Shown: positions 42,891 through 52,400 of the stretch, one piece after another
Numbering within the stretch: the stretch's first letter is position 1
How the letters are laid out: the number at the start of each line of letters is the position of its first letter
Assembly (NCBI RefSeq): GCF_018863195.1
Contig: NZ_JAHKRT010000009.1
Coordinates: forward strand, 1 to 64,000
Origin: Sphingomonas quercus
GTDB taxonomy: Bacteria; Pseudomonadota; Alphaproteobacteria; Sphingomonadales; Sphingomonadaceae
DNA: 64,000 nt
Reading direction: 5' to 3'
Translations under genes and position numbers: made by a program
The notes under the pieces: model-generated
Database searches by the model: none
Seen by the model: the letters and a program-made list of their open reading frames with translations, nothing else
Told to the model about the DNA's origin: nothing

Positions 42891-43642
42891 CCGAGCCCAA
42901 GATCGCCCTCAACGATCTCGCCAAGGCGTTTGGCGACAAGGTGGTGCTGGACGGCGTGACGCTGGCCGTCGAACCGGGCGAATCGATGGCGATCATCGGC
43001 GGCTCGGGCACCGGCAAGTCGGTGATGCTGAAATGCATCCTCGGCCTGATCCAGCCCGATGGCGGCACCATCCGCATCGATGGCGAAGACACCACGCACC
43101 TGCGCGGCCGTGCCCGGCGCGAGGTGCAGGCCAAGTTCGGCATGTTGTTCCAGGGCGGCGCGCTGTTCGATTCGCTGCCCATCTGGCGCAACGTCACCTT
43201 CGGCCTGACGCGCGGACGGGCGATGGATTCGGGCCGGATGCGGCGGCTGGCCGAGGAGAATCTGGAGCGGGTCGGCCTTGGCGCGGACGTGCTCGACCTC
43301 CGGCCGAGCGAGCTGTCGGGCGGCATGCAGAAGCGCGTGTCGCTGGCCCGTGCCATCGCGCCCCGCCCGCAGATCATCTTCTTCGACGAGCCGACCACCG
43401 GGCTCGATCCGATCATGGCGGATGTGATCAACGATCTGATCCGCAGCCTCGTCGAGGGGCTTGGCGTGACCGCGGTGACGATCACTCACGACATGACTTC
43501 GGCGCGCAAGATAGCCCATCGCGTGGCGATGCTCTATCAGGGCCGGATCATCTGGCACGGCCCGTGCGATCGGCTCTATGACAGCCGCAATCCCTATGTG
43601 GATCAGTTCGTGCAGGGGCGCGCTGACGGGCCGATTCAGTAG
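42887..43642 (+). CDS. mlaF: MlaF-family lipid ABC transporter ATP-binding protein
   Basis: A 251-residue ABC ATPase with Walker A GGSGTGKSV, Q-loop FGMLFQGGALFDSL (the QGGALFD pattern is MlaF-specific), signature ELSGGMQKRV, Walker B IIFFDEPTTGLDP and H-loop TITHDMTSA. It powers the MlaE permease. No MCE (mlaD) gene follows: the next gene lies on the opposite strand only three bases away. The MCE partner must be elsewhere in the genome. Confidence 0.93.
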   Translation: MTEPKIALNDLAKAFGDKVVLDGVTLAVEPGESMAIIGGSGTGKSVMLKCILGLIQPDGGTIRIDGEDTTHLRGRARREVQAKFGMLFQGGALFDSLPIWRNVTFGLTRGRAMDSGRMRRLAEENLERVGLGADVLDLRPSELSGGMQKRVSLARAIAPRPQIIFFDEPTTGLDPIMADVINDLIRSLVEGLGVTAVTITHDMTSARKIAHRVAMLYQGRIIWHGPCDRLYDSRNPYVDQFVQGRADGPIQ

Positions 43643-43645
43643 CGT

Positions 43646-44866
43646 TCATCCCTTCTGCGGCAGCGTGTCGCGCAAGGCCAGCGCCGCGGCGGTCAGCGCC
43701 AGCAGGCTGGCAATGGTGAGGATGATGGCGATGCCGTTGCCAAGCGCGGCGGGCAGAAGGCCGGCCAGCAAATAGGGGCGCAGGCAAATCGCCACGCCGA
43801 GCCACGCCGCGACGCGCACCGGCCAATCGAACGCCGTCGCCAGGATGGCGATCGGCGCGATCGCCACGAAGTCATAGACGTGCAGCGGCATGAAAAACAC
43901 GGTCAGCGCGATGAGGACGAGCGTGAGCGCGCCTCCTTCTGCTCCGGCATCGTTCCGCGCGTGCAGGAGCAGCGCCGCCGCCATGCTCGTCACCACGCAG
44001 GGCAGTAGCGCCGCGCTGGCGGGGACGCCGCCGCCAAAGGCGTGGACGACGATCTGGTTGAGCCCGCTCAGGATGAACGGATCGTTCGGGGGATAGGTGC
44101 CGTAGCTGGCGGTGTTGGCGAGCATGCCGTGGATGGTCGGCATAACCCCGTTCGCGGCGAATTGCGGCAGGCAGCCGACCAGCGTGGCAGTGCCCGCGAT
44201 CGCCAGCGCGCTCCGGCCATGAGGCAGGAGCAGCAGGGCGGCGGCAGCCGGCACGCCGAAAGGCGGCTTCAGCAACAGCAGGAACAGGCCGAAGGCGAGG
44301 GTGATGCGCTCGGAAAGCATCAGGCCGCGCGCGTAAAGGCAATAGCCGGCAAAGATCAGGATGGACGATTGCCCCGCCGCCAGCGCCATCGGCGTCGGCG
44401 TCATGAACGCCGCCACAACGAGAAACACAGGCATCGCCCAGCCCGGCAGCGGGACGCCGGCGCGGGGCAGGGCGCGGGCCAGCGCCACGGAGGCGAGGAC
44501 GAGGAGCAGGGCATTGCCGGCGCGCCAGACGCAAAGCGCGACGTCGGCGGGCAGCGACGCCACGGGCGTGGCGACGAGCCACCATTGCGGCGGGTAGAAC
44601 CACGGCGCTGCGCCGTGCGGCCCGGCATGGGCGAGACTGCTGCCCGGAAATAATCGCCTGGCGAGGAACATGAAGCGGCCCGAATAGGGATCGCCGCCGT
44701 CCGCCCAGATCCGGCCGGCCGTCCAGTAGGACAGGAAATCGCCGCCCTCGCCATCGTAGAAGGTCGATTTCGCGATGAGGTAGGCGATCGCGACCGCAAG
44801 GCACGCCGCGCTGGCGATGTCCTGGAACGGGAGCCGCTGACGCATCGCCCTATCGCGCCCGCGCAC
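43646..44866 (-). CDS. GT87-like membrane glycosyltransferase (DUF2029), copy 2
   Basis: A 406-residue polytopic membrane protein with about ten helices. The first extracytoplasmic loop reads GGDFLSYWTAGRIWADGGDPYSG, with the Asp and Tyr residues expected in lipid-linked sugar transferases of the GT-C fold, and WFYPPQWWLV follows. The family (GT87/DUF2029) includes mycobacterial mannosyl- and arabinosyl-transferases that use polyprenyl-phosphate sugars. It is 3' of and clearly homologous to the neighbouring gene. The start may be 44866 or ATG 44845. Confidence 0.72.
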   Translation of the reverse strand: MRGRDRAMRQRLPFQDIASAACLAVAIAYLIAKSTFYDGEGGDFLSYWTAGRIWADGGDPYSGRFMFLARRLFPGSSLAHAGPHGAAPWFYPPQWWLVATPVASLPADVALCVWRAGNALLLVLASVALARALPRAGVPLPGWAMPVFLVVAAFMTPTPMALAAGQSSILIFAGYCLYARGLMLSERITLAFGLFLLLLKPPFGVPAAAALLLLPHGRSALAIAGTATLVGCLPQFAANGVMPTIHGMLANTASYGTYPPNDPFILSGLNQIVVHAFGGGVPASAALLPCVVTSMAAALLLHARNDAGAEGGALTLVLIALTVFFMPLHVYDFVAIAPIAILATAFDWPVRVAAWLGVAICLRPYLLAGLLPAALGNGIAIILTIASLLALTAAALALRDTLPQKG

Positions 44867-46055
44867 CCGAGACTGGCGGCCGCAGCAGCACCAGTGCCGC
44901 GGCGATCAGCGCCAGCGTGCAGGCGACGGTCAGGATGAGCGCGGTCAGCGGAATGTTTTGCGGCGTGGTGTCGCCCCCGGGGCGCAACGCCGGGAGCGAG
45001 AGGAAATCCCAGACCAGACGAGGACGCAGGCAGATTGCCATGCTGAGCCACGTGGCGGCGCGCACCGGCCAGTCAAAGGCCATGGCCAGAATGGCGAGCG
45101 GGGCGAATGCGATGATGTCATAGGGATGCGTCGGAACGAAGAACATGGCGAGGGCGATGACCGCAAAGGCGATCGCGCCCCGCCCGTCGACGCGCGCACG
45201 CAGCGCCAGCGCCGCTCCCATGCTCGCCGCGACGCACAGCGGCAGCAGCACGATGCCCGATGCCCCGACGTGCAGGAAGCGGCTGAGGATCTGGCTGAGG
45301 CCGTTCATGTAGATGGGCGCGTTGGGCGCCTGCCCGCCATAGGCCCGGATATTGCCGATGAAATCGACAATAGTCGGCGCGAAGCCGTGGAGGACGAACT
45401 GCGGGAGCGCGGCGGCGCCCGTGGCGAGGACGGCGATGAACAGCGCGCCGCCGCAGCCGGGCACGAGCACCAGCGCCATCGCCGCAGCTACGCCGAAATG
45501 CGGCTTCAGCAGCAACAGAAATACGCCGAGGGCGAGGGTGGCGCGTTCTGACAGGATCAGGCCGCGTGCATAAAAGCAGTAGCCGGCGAAGATCAGCAGC
45601 GATGACTGGCCCATCGCCAATGTCGCCGGCGTCGCCTGGATGAAGGTTGCGAACAGCAGGAACAGGGCCATTGCCCATTCGGGAAGCATGATCCCGGCGC
45701 GCGGCAAGGCGCGGGACAGCGCCATCGCAGCGATGGCCAGCAGCAGCGCGTTGATCGCCCGCCAGACTTCGATCGCCCGATCCATCGGCAGCAAGCCAAT
45801 GGGCCTCAGGATCACGAACCATTGCGGTGGGTAGAACCACGGCGCCGGATCCTCGATCGAAAGCAGAGTGCCGATCAACAGCGGCGTGCGGGGCGAATAG
45901 GGACTGATCCCTTCCGCCATCGCGCGGCCGACCCCCCAGAACATCGGAAATTCGGACGGGTCGTCATGGCTGAAGGCGGATTTGACGACGAGATAGGCAA
46001 GCGCCAGCGTCGTCATGGCGATGGCGGCCAGCCGCCCCGCGTCGCGGCTCAGCAC
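44850..46055 (-). CDS. GT87-like membrane glycosyltransferase (DUF2029), copy 1
   Basis: A 401-residue polytopic protein like its neighbour: DPSEFPMFWGVGRAMAEGISPYSP in the first loop, WFYPPQWFVI, then GQSSLLIFAGYCFYARGLIL and LLLLKPHFGVAAAMAL. The second half has GGQAPNAPIYMNGLSQIL and PTHPYDIIAFAPLAIL. The two copies share long identical-looking blocks but differ in the loop residues around the putative active site, so they may add different sugars. The 3' end overlaps copy 2 by 17 bases if copy 2 starts at 44866. Confidence 0.72.
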   Translation of the reverse strand: MLSRDAGRLAAIAMTTLALAYLVVKSAFSHDDPSEFPMFWGVGRAMAEGISPYSPRTPLLIGTLLSIEDPAPWFYPPQWFVILRPIGLLPMDRAIEVWRAINALLLAIAAMALSRALPRAGIMLPEWAMALFLLFATFIQATPATLAMGQSSLLIFAGYCFYARGLILSERATLALGVFLLLLKPHFGVAAAMALVLVPGCGGALFIAVLATGAAALPQFVLHGFAPTIVDFIGNIRAYGGQAPNAPIYMNGLSQILSRFLHVGASGIVLLPLCVAASMGAALALRARVDGRGAIAFAVIALAMFFVPTHPYDIIAFAPLAILAMAFDWPVRAATWLSMAICLRPRLVWDFLSLPALRPGGDTTPQNIPLTALILTVACTLALIAAALVLLRPPVSGARAR

Positions 46056-46238
46056 GAATCCGGGCCGATCGGCGCAAAACGGCCGAACCTGTGGCCATGG
46101 TCATGGTGATCGCGACGCATGCGAACGGAATTCGCACGCGCCGCAACCTGCCCAGTAGAGTGAGTCGACCCAGTTGAAAGAACCGGATGATATCAATAAG
46201 TTCCTGCCCGGGTCGCCGCGTCCGGCGGGTGGCCCCGC

Positions 46239-48071
46239 TCAGAATTCCGACCAGTCATCCTCCTGCACCGCAAGATTGCCCTTCACCGCGGGAGCCGGGC
46301 GCGCCGCGGGCAGGGCGGCGCGGGCGCGGTTCTGCAGGCGGTGGACGGGGTTGGCATTGATCTCGTCCTGACCGGTGCGGAAGCGGGCGACCTGACGGGC
46401 GAGGTCGTCCGCCTCGGCAGCCAGGCTGCGCGCCGCGGCTGTCGCCTGCTCGACCATCGCGGCGTTCTGCTGGGTGACATTGTCCATTTCGGCGACGGCG
46501 GTGTTGACCTGCTGAAGGCCGGACGCCTGCTGTTCCGCCGAGGTGGCGATCGTCGAGACGAGGACGCTGATCTCGCCGATACGGGCGATGATCCGCTCCA
46601 GCGCCTTGCCGGTCTTGTCGACCAGCGCCACGCCCGCCTCGACCTGCTCTGACGAGACGGTGATCCGCGTCTTGACGTCCTTGGCCGCCTCAGCCGAACG
46701 CTGGGCGAGCGCGCGTACTTCCGACGCGACGACCGCGAAGCCCTTGCCGGCATCGCCCGCCCGCGCCGCCTCGACGCCGGCATTGAGCGCCAGCAAATTG
46801 GTCTGGAAGGCGATGCCGTCGATCACCGAGATGATGTCGGAGATCTCGTGGGCCGAGCGCTCGATGCCGCCCATCGCGGCGACCGCCTCATGCACGACGC
46901 GGCCGCCTTCTTCCGCCTCACCGCGCGCTTCGAGCACGGCGGAGTTGGCGCGGGTCGCGGCGCTGGCGGTCTCTCGGACCGTGCCGGTGATCTCGCTCAT
47001 CGCCGCGGCCGTCTCTTCCAGGCTGGCGGCCTGCTGTTCGGTGCGGCGGGAGAGATCGTCGGAGGCCTGGCTGATCTCGCCGGAGCCGGTGCGGATCTGG
47101 CCGGTGGCGTGGGTCACCGCGACCAGCGTCTGCGAAACCGAATCCATCGCGCCGTTGAAGTCCGCCTTGAGCTTGGCGAACGGGCCGGTCAACTCGGCGT
47201 CGATGCGCCTCGTCAGGTCGCCCTTGGCGAGCGCATCCAGGCCGGCACCGATGTTCTCGACGATCAGCGCGGTCTGCGCGGCCTTCTCGCGCTCGGCGCC
47301 GGCCAGCTGATCGCGCAAGGCGAGCGTCGCCTGGGCGAGCTGGCCCAGTTCGTCGCCGCGAGCCGCACAGGGCACCTCGGCGGCGAGGTCGCCGGAGGTC
47401 ATGCGCTTCAGCACCGCGACCAGCCCGATCAGCGGCGCCACCAGGAAGCGGCGACAGGCGACGCCGATCGCGCCGACGACCGCCGCCGAAGCAAGCATGC
47501 CCAGCAGGATCAGCACGATCGCGGTGCCGCTGATGCTTTCGGCGCTCGCGCGGACTTCATCCGTGTGGTTCTCGATGACGTCGGAAACCTTGTCCATCGC
47601 CCCTTCGAGCTGGTGGAATTCGCCGATGAACTGGGGGAGGATCGCGAGCGCCGCAGCGCGATTATCCGTAGCCTTGCCGGCGATTTCGCGGGCGGCGGCG
47701 ATATAGCCTTCCACCGCCGGCTGCACGGCGACGGCGGCGTCATGCACTGCGACGGAGTTCTGATAGGCTTCGTCGGTCTTGATGCTCTTCTCAAGGGCGG
47801 CGAGATGCTCGGCAAGGTCCTTCTGGCCCTCGGCAAGATCGGTGCCGCTCCCCGGTCCGGCGGCGAGGATGCTGAGCACGTCCGCGCGCACCGCGTCGTG
47901 CATCATGTCCGCGTTCATATGATTGCGCAGCAGCGCGGAGGCCTCCTGCATGTGGCCGAGGGCGCTCGCCTGATTCCTGCTTGCCCAGAGGCTGACCGCG
48001 CCGGAGCCGAAGACAAGCAGCAACATCAACGCGATAGCGGAAAAAGTCATGCGATTAATGGACGTAACCAT
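46239..48071 (-). CDS. Methyl-accepting chemotaxis protein
   Basis: A 610-residue transducer. The first helix is residues about 9-29, followed by a roughly 165-residue four-helix-bundle periplasmic domain, a second membrane helix (GTAIVLILLGMLASAAVVGAIG), HAMP domains and a signalling domain with the hairpin tip IDGIAFQTNLLALNAGVEAARAGDAGKGFAVVASEVR. The last residues are EDDWSEF, matching the W-x-x-F pentapeptide that tethers CheR/CheB in some receptors. ATG 48071 follows AGGGGTGAG; a GTG three codons earlier is less likely. No other che genes are nearby. The ligand is unknown. Confidence 0.94.
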   Translation of the reverse strand: MVTSINRMTFSAIALMLLLVFGSGAVSLWASRNQASALGHMQEASALLRNHMNADMMHDAVRADVLSILAAGPGSGTDLAEGQKDLAEHLAALEKSIKTDEAYQNSVAVHDAAVAVQPAVEGYIAAAREIAGKATDNRAAALAILPQFIGEFHQLEGAMDKVSDVIENHTDEVRASAESISGTAIVLILLGMLASAAVVGAIGVACRRFLVAPLIGLVAVLKRMTSGDLAAEVPCAARGDELGQLAQATLALRDQLAGAEREKAAQTALIVENIGAGLDALAKGDLTRRIDAELTGPFAKLKADFNGAMDSVSQTLVAVTHATGQIRTGSGEISQASDDLSRRTEQQAASLEETAAAMSEITGTVRETASAATRANSAVLEARGEAEEGGRVVHEAVAAMGGIERSAHEISDIISVIDGIAFQTNLLALNAGVEAARAGDAGKGFAVVASEVRALAQRSAEAAKDVKTRITVSSEQVEAGVALVDKTGKALERIIARIGEISVLVSTIATSAEQQASGLQQVNTAVAEMDNVTQQNAAMVEQATAAARSLAAEADDLARQVARFRTGQDEINANPVHRLQNRARAALPAARPAPAVKGNLAVQEDDWSEF

Positions 48072-48207
48072 CCGGCTCACCCCTGAGAATTGTCGGATCG
48101 TGGGTAAGCACCGATGCTTAATTTTCAGAGAATGGGAAGTTTACGTTCCCTTATCCTGACCGCGACTATTGAAAGCCTTGGGGGCAAGGTCAAACACGGG
48201 TCAGCAT

Positions 48208-49383
48208 ATGTCATGGCGTTATTGCGTTCTCTCGCTGCTTGCAGCGGGCTCTGCGGCCAATGCGCAGCCTTCCGGACCGCCCGAAGCGGCCCAGCAGCCG
48301 CCCGTGGTGCTCGGCGCGGCCTATACTGCCGACATTATAGGCGTGTTCGCGAAGGATTATCGCGACAGGACATTTTATCTCGATAATCTGGACGTGACGG
48401 CGACGGCAGACCTCTCCCGCCTGATCGGGTGGAACGGAGGCACCGCCCATCTGCACCTGCTCAACAATCTCGGTGGCATGCCCAACACCCGCGCGGGCAC
48501 GCTGCAAGGCATCGACAATATTGAGGTCGCCAGCCAGCGTCTGCGCGTCTTCGAGGTGTGGCTGGAGCAGGCCGTCGGCAAGCGCAGCACGGTGCGCGCC
48601 GGCCTTTATGATCTGAACAGCGAATTCTACACCAACGAGGCGGCGGGCGCGCTGCTCGCTCCGGCATTCGGCGTGGGATCGGAAATCGCCGCGACCGGAC
48701 CGAACGGCCCGTCCATCTTTCCGTCGACGGCGTTGGCGGTGCGTATCGACACCAAGCTCGGCAAACAGGGCTATGCGCGGTTCGCCGCGCTCAACGCCAA
48801 TGCCAGCACGATCGGCGACGCCCATGGCGTCGACATGTCGTTCAGGAACGGCGCCCTGCTCGTCGGCGAATTCGGCCTCGAAGGGAGCAGCAAGGTTGCG
48901 CTGGGCCTATGGACCTATACGCGTCGTCAGGACGATATCCGCGCCGTTGACATGAGCGGCGCGCCGGTCCGGCGCAATGCTCACGGCGCCTATGCCATTG
49001 TCCAGCATGCGCTCAACGACAGCGACGGACCATGGGCGATGCAGGCCTTCGCCCGCGTCGGCGTTTCGGACGGCAAGACCACCCCGTTTCGCGGCGGATG
49101 GCAGGCCGGCCTGCTGGTCGACCGCCCGCTCGCCGGCCGTCCGAACAGCCTGTTTTCGATTGGCGCCAATCAGGGCTATCTGTCGAAAGGCTATCGCCGC
49201 AACCTCACGGACGACGGCATCGGCGTCCGCAAGGCCGAGACCGCGGCGGAAGTGACCTTCTCCGACCAGATCATCCCGCACCTGACGCTGCAGCCCGACT
49301 TCCAGTGGATTTTCAGCCCGGGCGGCGAACAGGATCGCAGGCGCTCCATCGCCGTGGCGATGCGGATGACAGTGGAATATTGA
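48208..49383 (+). CDS. OprB-like carbohydrate porin
   Basis: A 391-residue outer-membrane beta-barrel. The signal peptide is MSWRYCVLSLLAAGSAANA. LHLLNNLGGMPNTRAGTLQGIDNIEV, VWLEQAVGKRSTVRAGLYDLNSEFY, and GLLVDRPLAGRPNS followed by IGANQGYLS are typical of the OprB family of sugar-selective porins. It ends MRMTVEY with a terminal aromatic for BAM recognition. A short inverted repeat GGGAA-N7-TTCCC (48134-48150) lies 58 bases upstream and might be an operator. It is divergent from the chemoreceptor gene, so a shared nutrient signal is possible. Confidence 0.83.
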   Translation: MSWRYCVLSLLAAGSAANAQPSGPPEAAQQPPVVLGAAYTADIIGVFAKDYRDRTFYLDNLDVTATADLSRLIGWNGGTAHLHLLNNLGGMPNTRAGTLQGIDNIEVASQRLRVFEVWLEQAVGKRSTVRAGLYDLNSEFYTNEAAGALLAPAFGVGSEIAATGPNGPSIFPSTALAVRIDTKLGKQGYARFAALNANASTIGDAHGVDMSFRNGALLVGEFGLEGSSKVALGLWTYTRRQDDIRAVDMSGAPVRRNAHGAYAIVQHALNDSDGPWAMQAFARVGVSDGKTTPFRGGWQAGLLVDRPLAGRPNSLFSIGANQGYLSKGYRRNLTDDGIGVRKAETAAEVTFSDQIIPHLTLQPDFQWIFSPGGEQDRRRSIAVAMRMTVEY

Positions 49384-49395
49384 GGAGCGGCTTCA

Positions 49396-49415
49396 GCCGG
49401 GCACAAGAGCCCGGC
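49396..49415 (+). terminator. Stem-loop after the porin gene
   Basis: GCCGGGC (49396-49402) pairs perfectly with GCCCGGC (49409-49415) around a six-base loop, 13 bases after the porin stop. No T run follows, so intrinsic termination is only possible, not certain. Confidence 0.45.
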
Positions 49416-49471
49416 AATTGCCGTCCGCCCGCGGATGCCTGCGATCCGCGCCCGCGGTCAGGTTCGTGGCC

Positions 49472-49507
49472 CTCCGCCGGCTCCTCCTCGCGAAGGGGCC
49501 GGCGGAG
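49472..49507 (-). terminator. Inverted repeat after phaA
   Basis: CTCCGCCGG (49472-49480) pairs with CCGGCGGAG (49499-49507) across 18 bases, ten bases downstream of the phaA stop on the minus strand. It lacks a U run but is in the right place to end or stabilise the phaA transcript. Confidence 0.4.
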
Positions 49508-49516
49508 CCAGTCGGT

Positions 49517-50692
49517 TCAGATGCGCTCGACGCATATGGCGATGCCCATGCCGCCGCCGATGCACAAGGTGGCGAGGCCCTTCCTGCCGTCGCGGCGCTT
49601 CAGCTCGTGGAGCAGCGTCGTAAGGATGCGCGCGCCGGATGCGCCGATCGGGTGGCCGATGGCGATGGCGCCGCCATTGACGTTGACCTTCTCCGCATCC
49701 CAGCCCAGCTCCTTGCCGACCGCCAGCGCCTGGGCGGCGAAGGCCTCGTTGGCCTCGATCAGATCGAGATCGCCGAGCGACCAGCCGGCCTTTTCCAGCG
49801 CCTTGCGGCTCGCCGGCACCGGGCCGATGCCCATGATCGAAGGATCGACGCCGACCGAGGCGAAGCTGGCGATACGGGCGAGGATCGGCGCGCCGCGGCG
49901 CTCGGCCTCGGCGCGGCTCATCACCACCAGCGCCGCGCCGCCGTCATTGAGGCCGGAGGCGTTGGCGGCGGTGACGGTGCCGTCCTTCTTGAAGGCCGGG
50001 CGCAGGCCGGCGAGCGAGGCGACGAGCACGCCCTCGCGGATGAACTCGTCCTGGTCGACGACGGTGTCGCCCTTGCGGCCCTTCACGGTGACGGGCGCGA
50101 TCTCGTCCTTGAACCGGCCCTCGCGGCGGGCCGCCTCGGCCTTGTTCTGCGAGCGGGTGGCGAACTCGTCCTGCGTCTCGCGGGTGATCTGATATTCCTC
50201 GGCGAGGTTTTCGGCGGTGACGCCCATGTGATAGCCGTTGAACACGTCCATCAGGCCGTCCTTGATCATCGTGTCGACGAGTTCGACGGCGCCCATCTTC
50301 TGGCCGGCGCGCAGCGCCTGGGCGTGGGGGGCGAGGGACATGCTCTCCTGCCCGCCGGCGACGACGATCGACGCATCGCCGGCGATGATCGCCTGGGCGG
50401 CGGTGGCGACGGAGCGCAGGCCCGAGCCGCACACCTGTTGCACGCTCCACGCCACGACCTCCTTGGGGATGCCGGCGCCCATCGCCGCCTGCCGGGCCGG
50501 GTTCTGGCCCTGCGCGGCGGTCAGCACCTGGCCGAGGATCACTTCCGATACCTCTTCCGGGCGGACGCCGGCTTCGGCGAGCGCGGCCTCGATCGCCACC
50601 TGGCCCAGGATATGGGCGGGCGTCGTGCCGAGCGCGCCGAGGAAGCTGCCGACGGGCGTGCGCTTGGCGGCGGTGATCACGACTTCGGTCAT
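49517..50692 (-). CDS. phaA: Acetyl-CoA C-acetyltransferase (beta-ketothiolase)
   Basis: A 391-residue thiolase that condenses two acetyl-CoA to acetoacetyl-CoA. The nucleophile is Cys88 in [18 protein letters not shown] holds the catalytic His around 347, and LCIGGGMG the second Cys around 377. Length equals PhaA/AtoB-type biosynthetic thiolases. It lies upstream of phaC on the same strand reading towards 49.5 kb, with phaC's stop 32 bases before its start. The pair would provide acetoacetyl-CoA for PHA, although no phaB reductase is nearby; degradative ketone use is also possible. Confidence 0.93.
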   Translation of the reverse strand: MTEVVITAAKRTPVGSFLGALGTTPAHILGQVAIEAALAEAGVRPEEVSEVILGQVLTAAQGQNPARQAAMGAGIPKEVVAWSVQQVCGSGLRSVATAAQAIIAGDASIVVAGGQESMSLAPHAQALRAGQKMGAVELVDTMIKDGLMDVFNGYHMGVTAENLAEEYQITRETQDEFATRSQNKAEAARREGRFKDEIAPVTVKGRKGDTVVDQDEFIREGVLVASLAGLRPAFKKDGTVTAANASGLNDGGAALVVMSRAEAERRGAPILARIASFASVGVDPSIMGIGPVPASRKALEKAGWSLGDLDLIEANEAFAAQALAVGKELGWDAEKVNVNGGAIAIGHPIGASGARILTTLLHELKRRDGRKGLATLCIGGGMGIAICVERI

Positions 50693-50723
50693 TCTGGACT
50701 CCGGACTTGGGGAATAGTTCGGC

Positions 50724-51794
50724 TTATCTAGGCATTGTCTGTTGCAAAAGCCATGCGGCCAGCGGCTCCCAAAGCGTCGGCCGCGCGCGGCGGCTGACGA
50801 TCATGCCGACATGGCCGAGGCCGAGGGTCAGGCGCCGGCCGCGGCGGACGGCGGTCGCGGCGGGCACGATGCGATCGGTGGTCGAGACGATGTTGAGCAT
50901 CGGCGCGGTGATGCGGCCGGGCACGATCGGCGTGCCCGCCACCCGCCACCGCCGGCGGCCGCTGCGATCGGCGGCGATCAAATCCTCCATCAGCTCGCGG
51001 CCGGCGGCATGGGTAAGCGGCGCGCCGTCATTCGCCCAATCCTCCATCGCCACGAAGCGACGGGCGGCCTCGGACCCCGGCGCCATGCGGCCGAAGCGGA
51101 CATATTTGTCGATCGTCCCCTGCGGATCGATTCGCCAGAAGCCGGCCTGGAGCACTTCCATCGGCAGCACGCCCATCGCCTCGGCGGGGGGGCGGGCGGC
51201 CTCCCACAGCTCGGCGATGCCGGCGCGGGTCCGGGCCGGGAAGCCGTGAAAGCGCCACGGCGTCGCGATCAGCGCCAGCCCGCGCACCGGGCGCAGCGCC
51301 GCCGCCGCCAGCGCCATCGTCCCGCCCAGGCAATAGCCGGCGAGCAGCGGCGCCTCGCCCAGCGCGTCGATCAGGGGCAGCAGCATCGCCTCGACATGAC
51401 CGGCGACGTCAAGGCCGCGGTCGTGCGGCGTCGGCATTCCCCAGTCGAGCAAGAGCGGCCGCACGCCCCGGCTCGCCAGCCAACGCATCAGCGACACCTC
51501 CTCGGTCAGGTCGAGAATCGTGTGCGGATTGATCAGCGACGGCACCACCACCAGCGGGGCGCCCGCGCCGCCATAATCGAGCAGGCGCGCCCGGCCGACC
51601 GCGGCGGCGACGGGCGGCTCGGCCGGTGGTGCGGTGCGGGTCGCGGCCTGATAGGCAGCGAGCCCGGCGAGCGCTGCGGCCATGCGCTCGCCATCGCCGG
51701 ACGTCTCGCTGCGCAACATATGGAGAAATAACGGGAGCGGACGAGGTCCGTGTTGCGGTGCGGCAAGCTTCGGTGTTACACGGGCGTCAGGCAT
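50724..51794 (-). CDS. phaC: Short poly(3-hydroxyalkanoate) synthase-like alpha/beta hydrolase
   Basis: A 356-residue PHA-synthase-family protein. The lipase-like box is AGYCLGGT with nucleophile Cys155, the acid Asp lies in VSTTDRIVP, and the His in [26 protein letters not shown] and LDWGMPTP are also PhaC signatures. The length matches class III/IV PhaC (which needs PhaE or PhaR-type subunits) rather than class I (about 560-600), but no phaE gene is adjacent. The start 51794 keeps the [12 protein letters not shown] segment; ATG 51719 is an alternative. Its start is only 14 bases from the divergent phaR start. Confidence 0.82.
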   Translation of the reverse strand: MPDARVTPKLAAPQHGPRPLPLFLHMLRSETSGDGERMAAALAGLAAYQAATRTAPPAEPPVAAAVGRARLLDYGGAGAPLVVVPSLINPHTILDLTEEVSLMRWLASRGVRPLLLDWGMPTPHDRGLDVAGHVEAMLLPLIDALGEAPLLAGYCLGGTMALAAAALRPVRGLALIATPWRFHGFPARTRAGIAELWEAARPPAEAMGVLPMEVLQAGFWRIDPQGTIDKYVRFGRMAPGSEAARRFVAMEDWANDGAPLTHAAGRELMEDLIAADRSGRRRWRVAGTPIVPGRITAPMLNIVSTTDRIVPAATAVRRGRRLTLGLGHVGMIVSRRARPTLWEPLAAWLLQQTMPR

Positions 51795-51808
51795 TGACGG
51801 GAAACGCC

Positions 51809-52369
51809 ATGGCGAAGTCTACCTCGGGCACGGACACGGTCATCATCAAGAAGTATGCTAACCGGCGTCTCTACAATACGGAATCTTCGAGCTACATCAC
51901 GCTTGACCACCTGGCGCAAATGACCCGCGACGGCCGGGACTTCAAGGTACTCGATGCCCGCACCGACGAGGATATTACACATAATGTCCTCACCCAAATC
52001 ATCATGGACGAGGAAAATCGCGGGCAGACGATGCTGCCGGTCAGCTTCCTGCGCCAGCTGATCTCGCTCTATGGCGACTCCATGCAGTCGATGGTGCCGC
52101 AATATCTCGAAGCGTCCATGGATGCGTTCCGCCGCAATCAGGCGCAGTTCCGCTCGGCCATGGAAGGCGCCTTCTCCGGCGGCCCGTTCGCCGAGATCGC
52201 CAAGCGCAACATGGAAATGTTCGAAGCCGCCTCCAGCGCGTTCAAGCCGAAGGTAGGCGATGCAGCGGCCCCCGCGGCCGGCGCCCCGGCCGATCGCGAC
52301 GCGGAGCTTGACGCGCTCAAGGCCCAGCTCGCCGGGCTGCAGGAAAAGATCGAGAAGCTGGTGAAGTGA
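51809..52369 (+). CDS. phaR: Polyhydroxyalkanoate synthesis repressor
   Basis: A 186-residue PhaR. The N-terminal PHB/PHA-accumulation DNA-binding domain is obvious (VIIKKYANRRLYNTESSSYI, LDARTDEDITHNVLTQII). A central region SLYGDSMQSMVPQYLEASMDAF and an Ala/Pro linker lead to a C-terminal coiled-coil helix. The protein binds PHA granules and represses phasin genes. It is divergent from phaC, whose promoter region it overlaps, so it may control that gene. Confidence 0.94.
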   Translation: MAKSTSGTDTVIIKKYANRRLYNTESSSYITLDHLAQMTRDGRDFKVLDARTDEDITHNVLTQIIMDEENRGQTMLPVSFLRQLISLYGDSMQSMVPQYLEASMDAFRRNQAQFRSAMEGAFSGGPFAEIAKRNMEMFEAASSAFKPKVGDAAAPAAGAPADRDAELDALKAQLAGLQEKIEKLVK

Positions 52370-52400
52370 CGGAGGGCGGGCGGCCCCTCCGCCGCCTCGT

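Noticed and set aside
49396..49507. Possible CRISPR-like repeats from the two hairpins after the porin gene
   Set aside because: They are two unrelated inverted repeats, not direct repeats with spacers.
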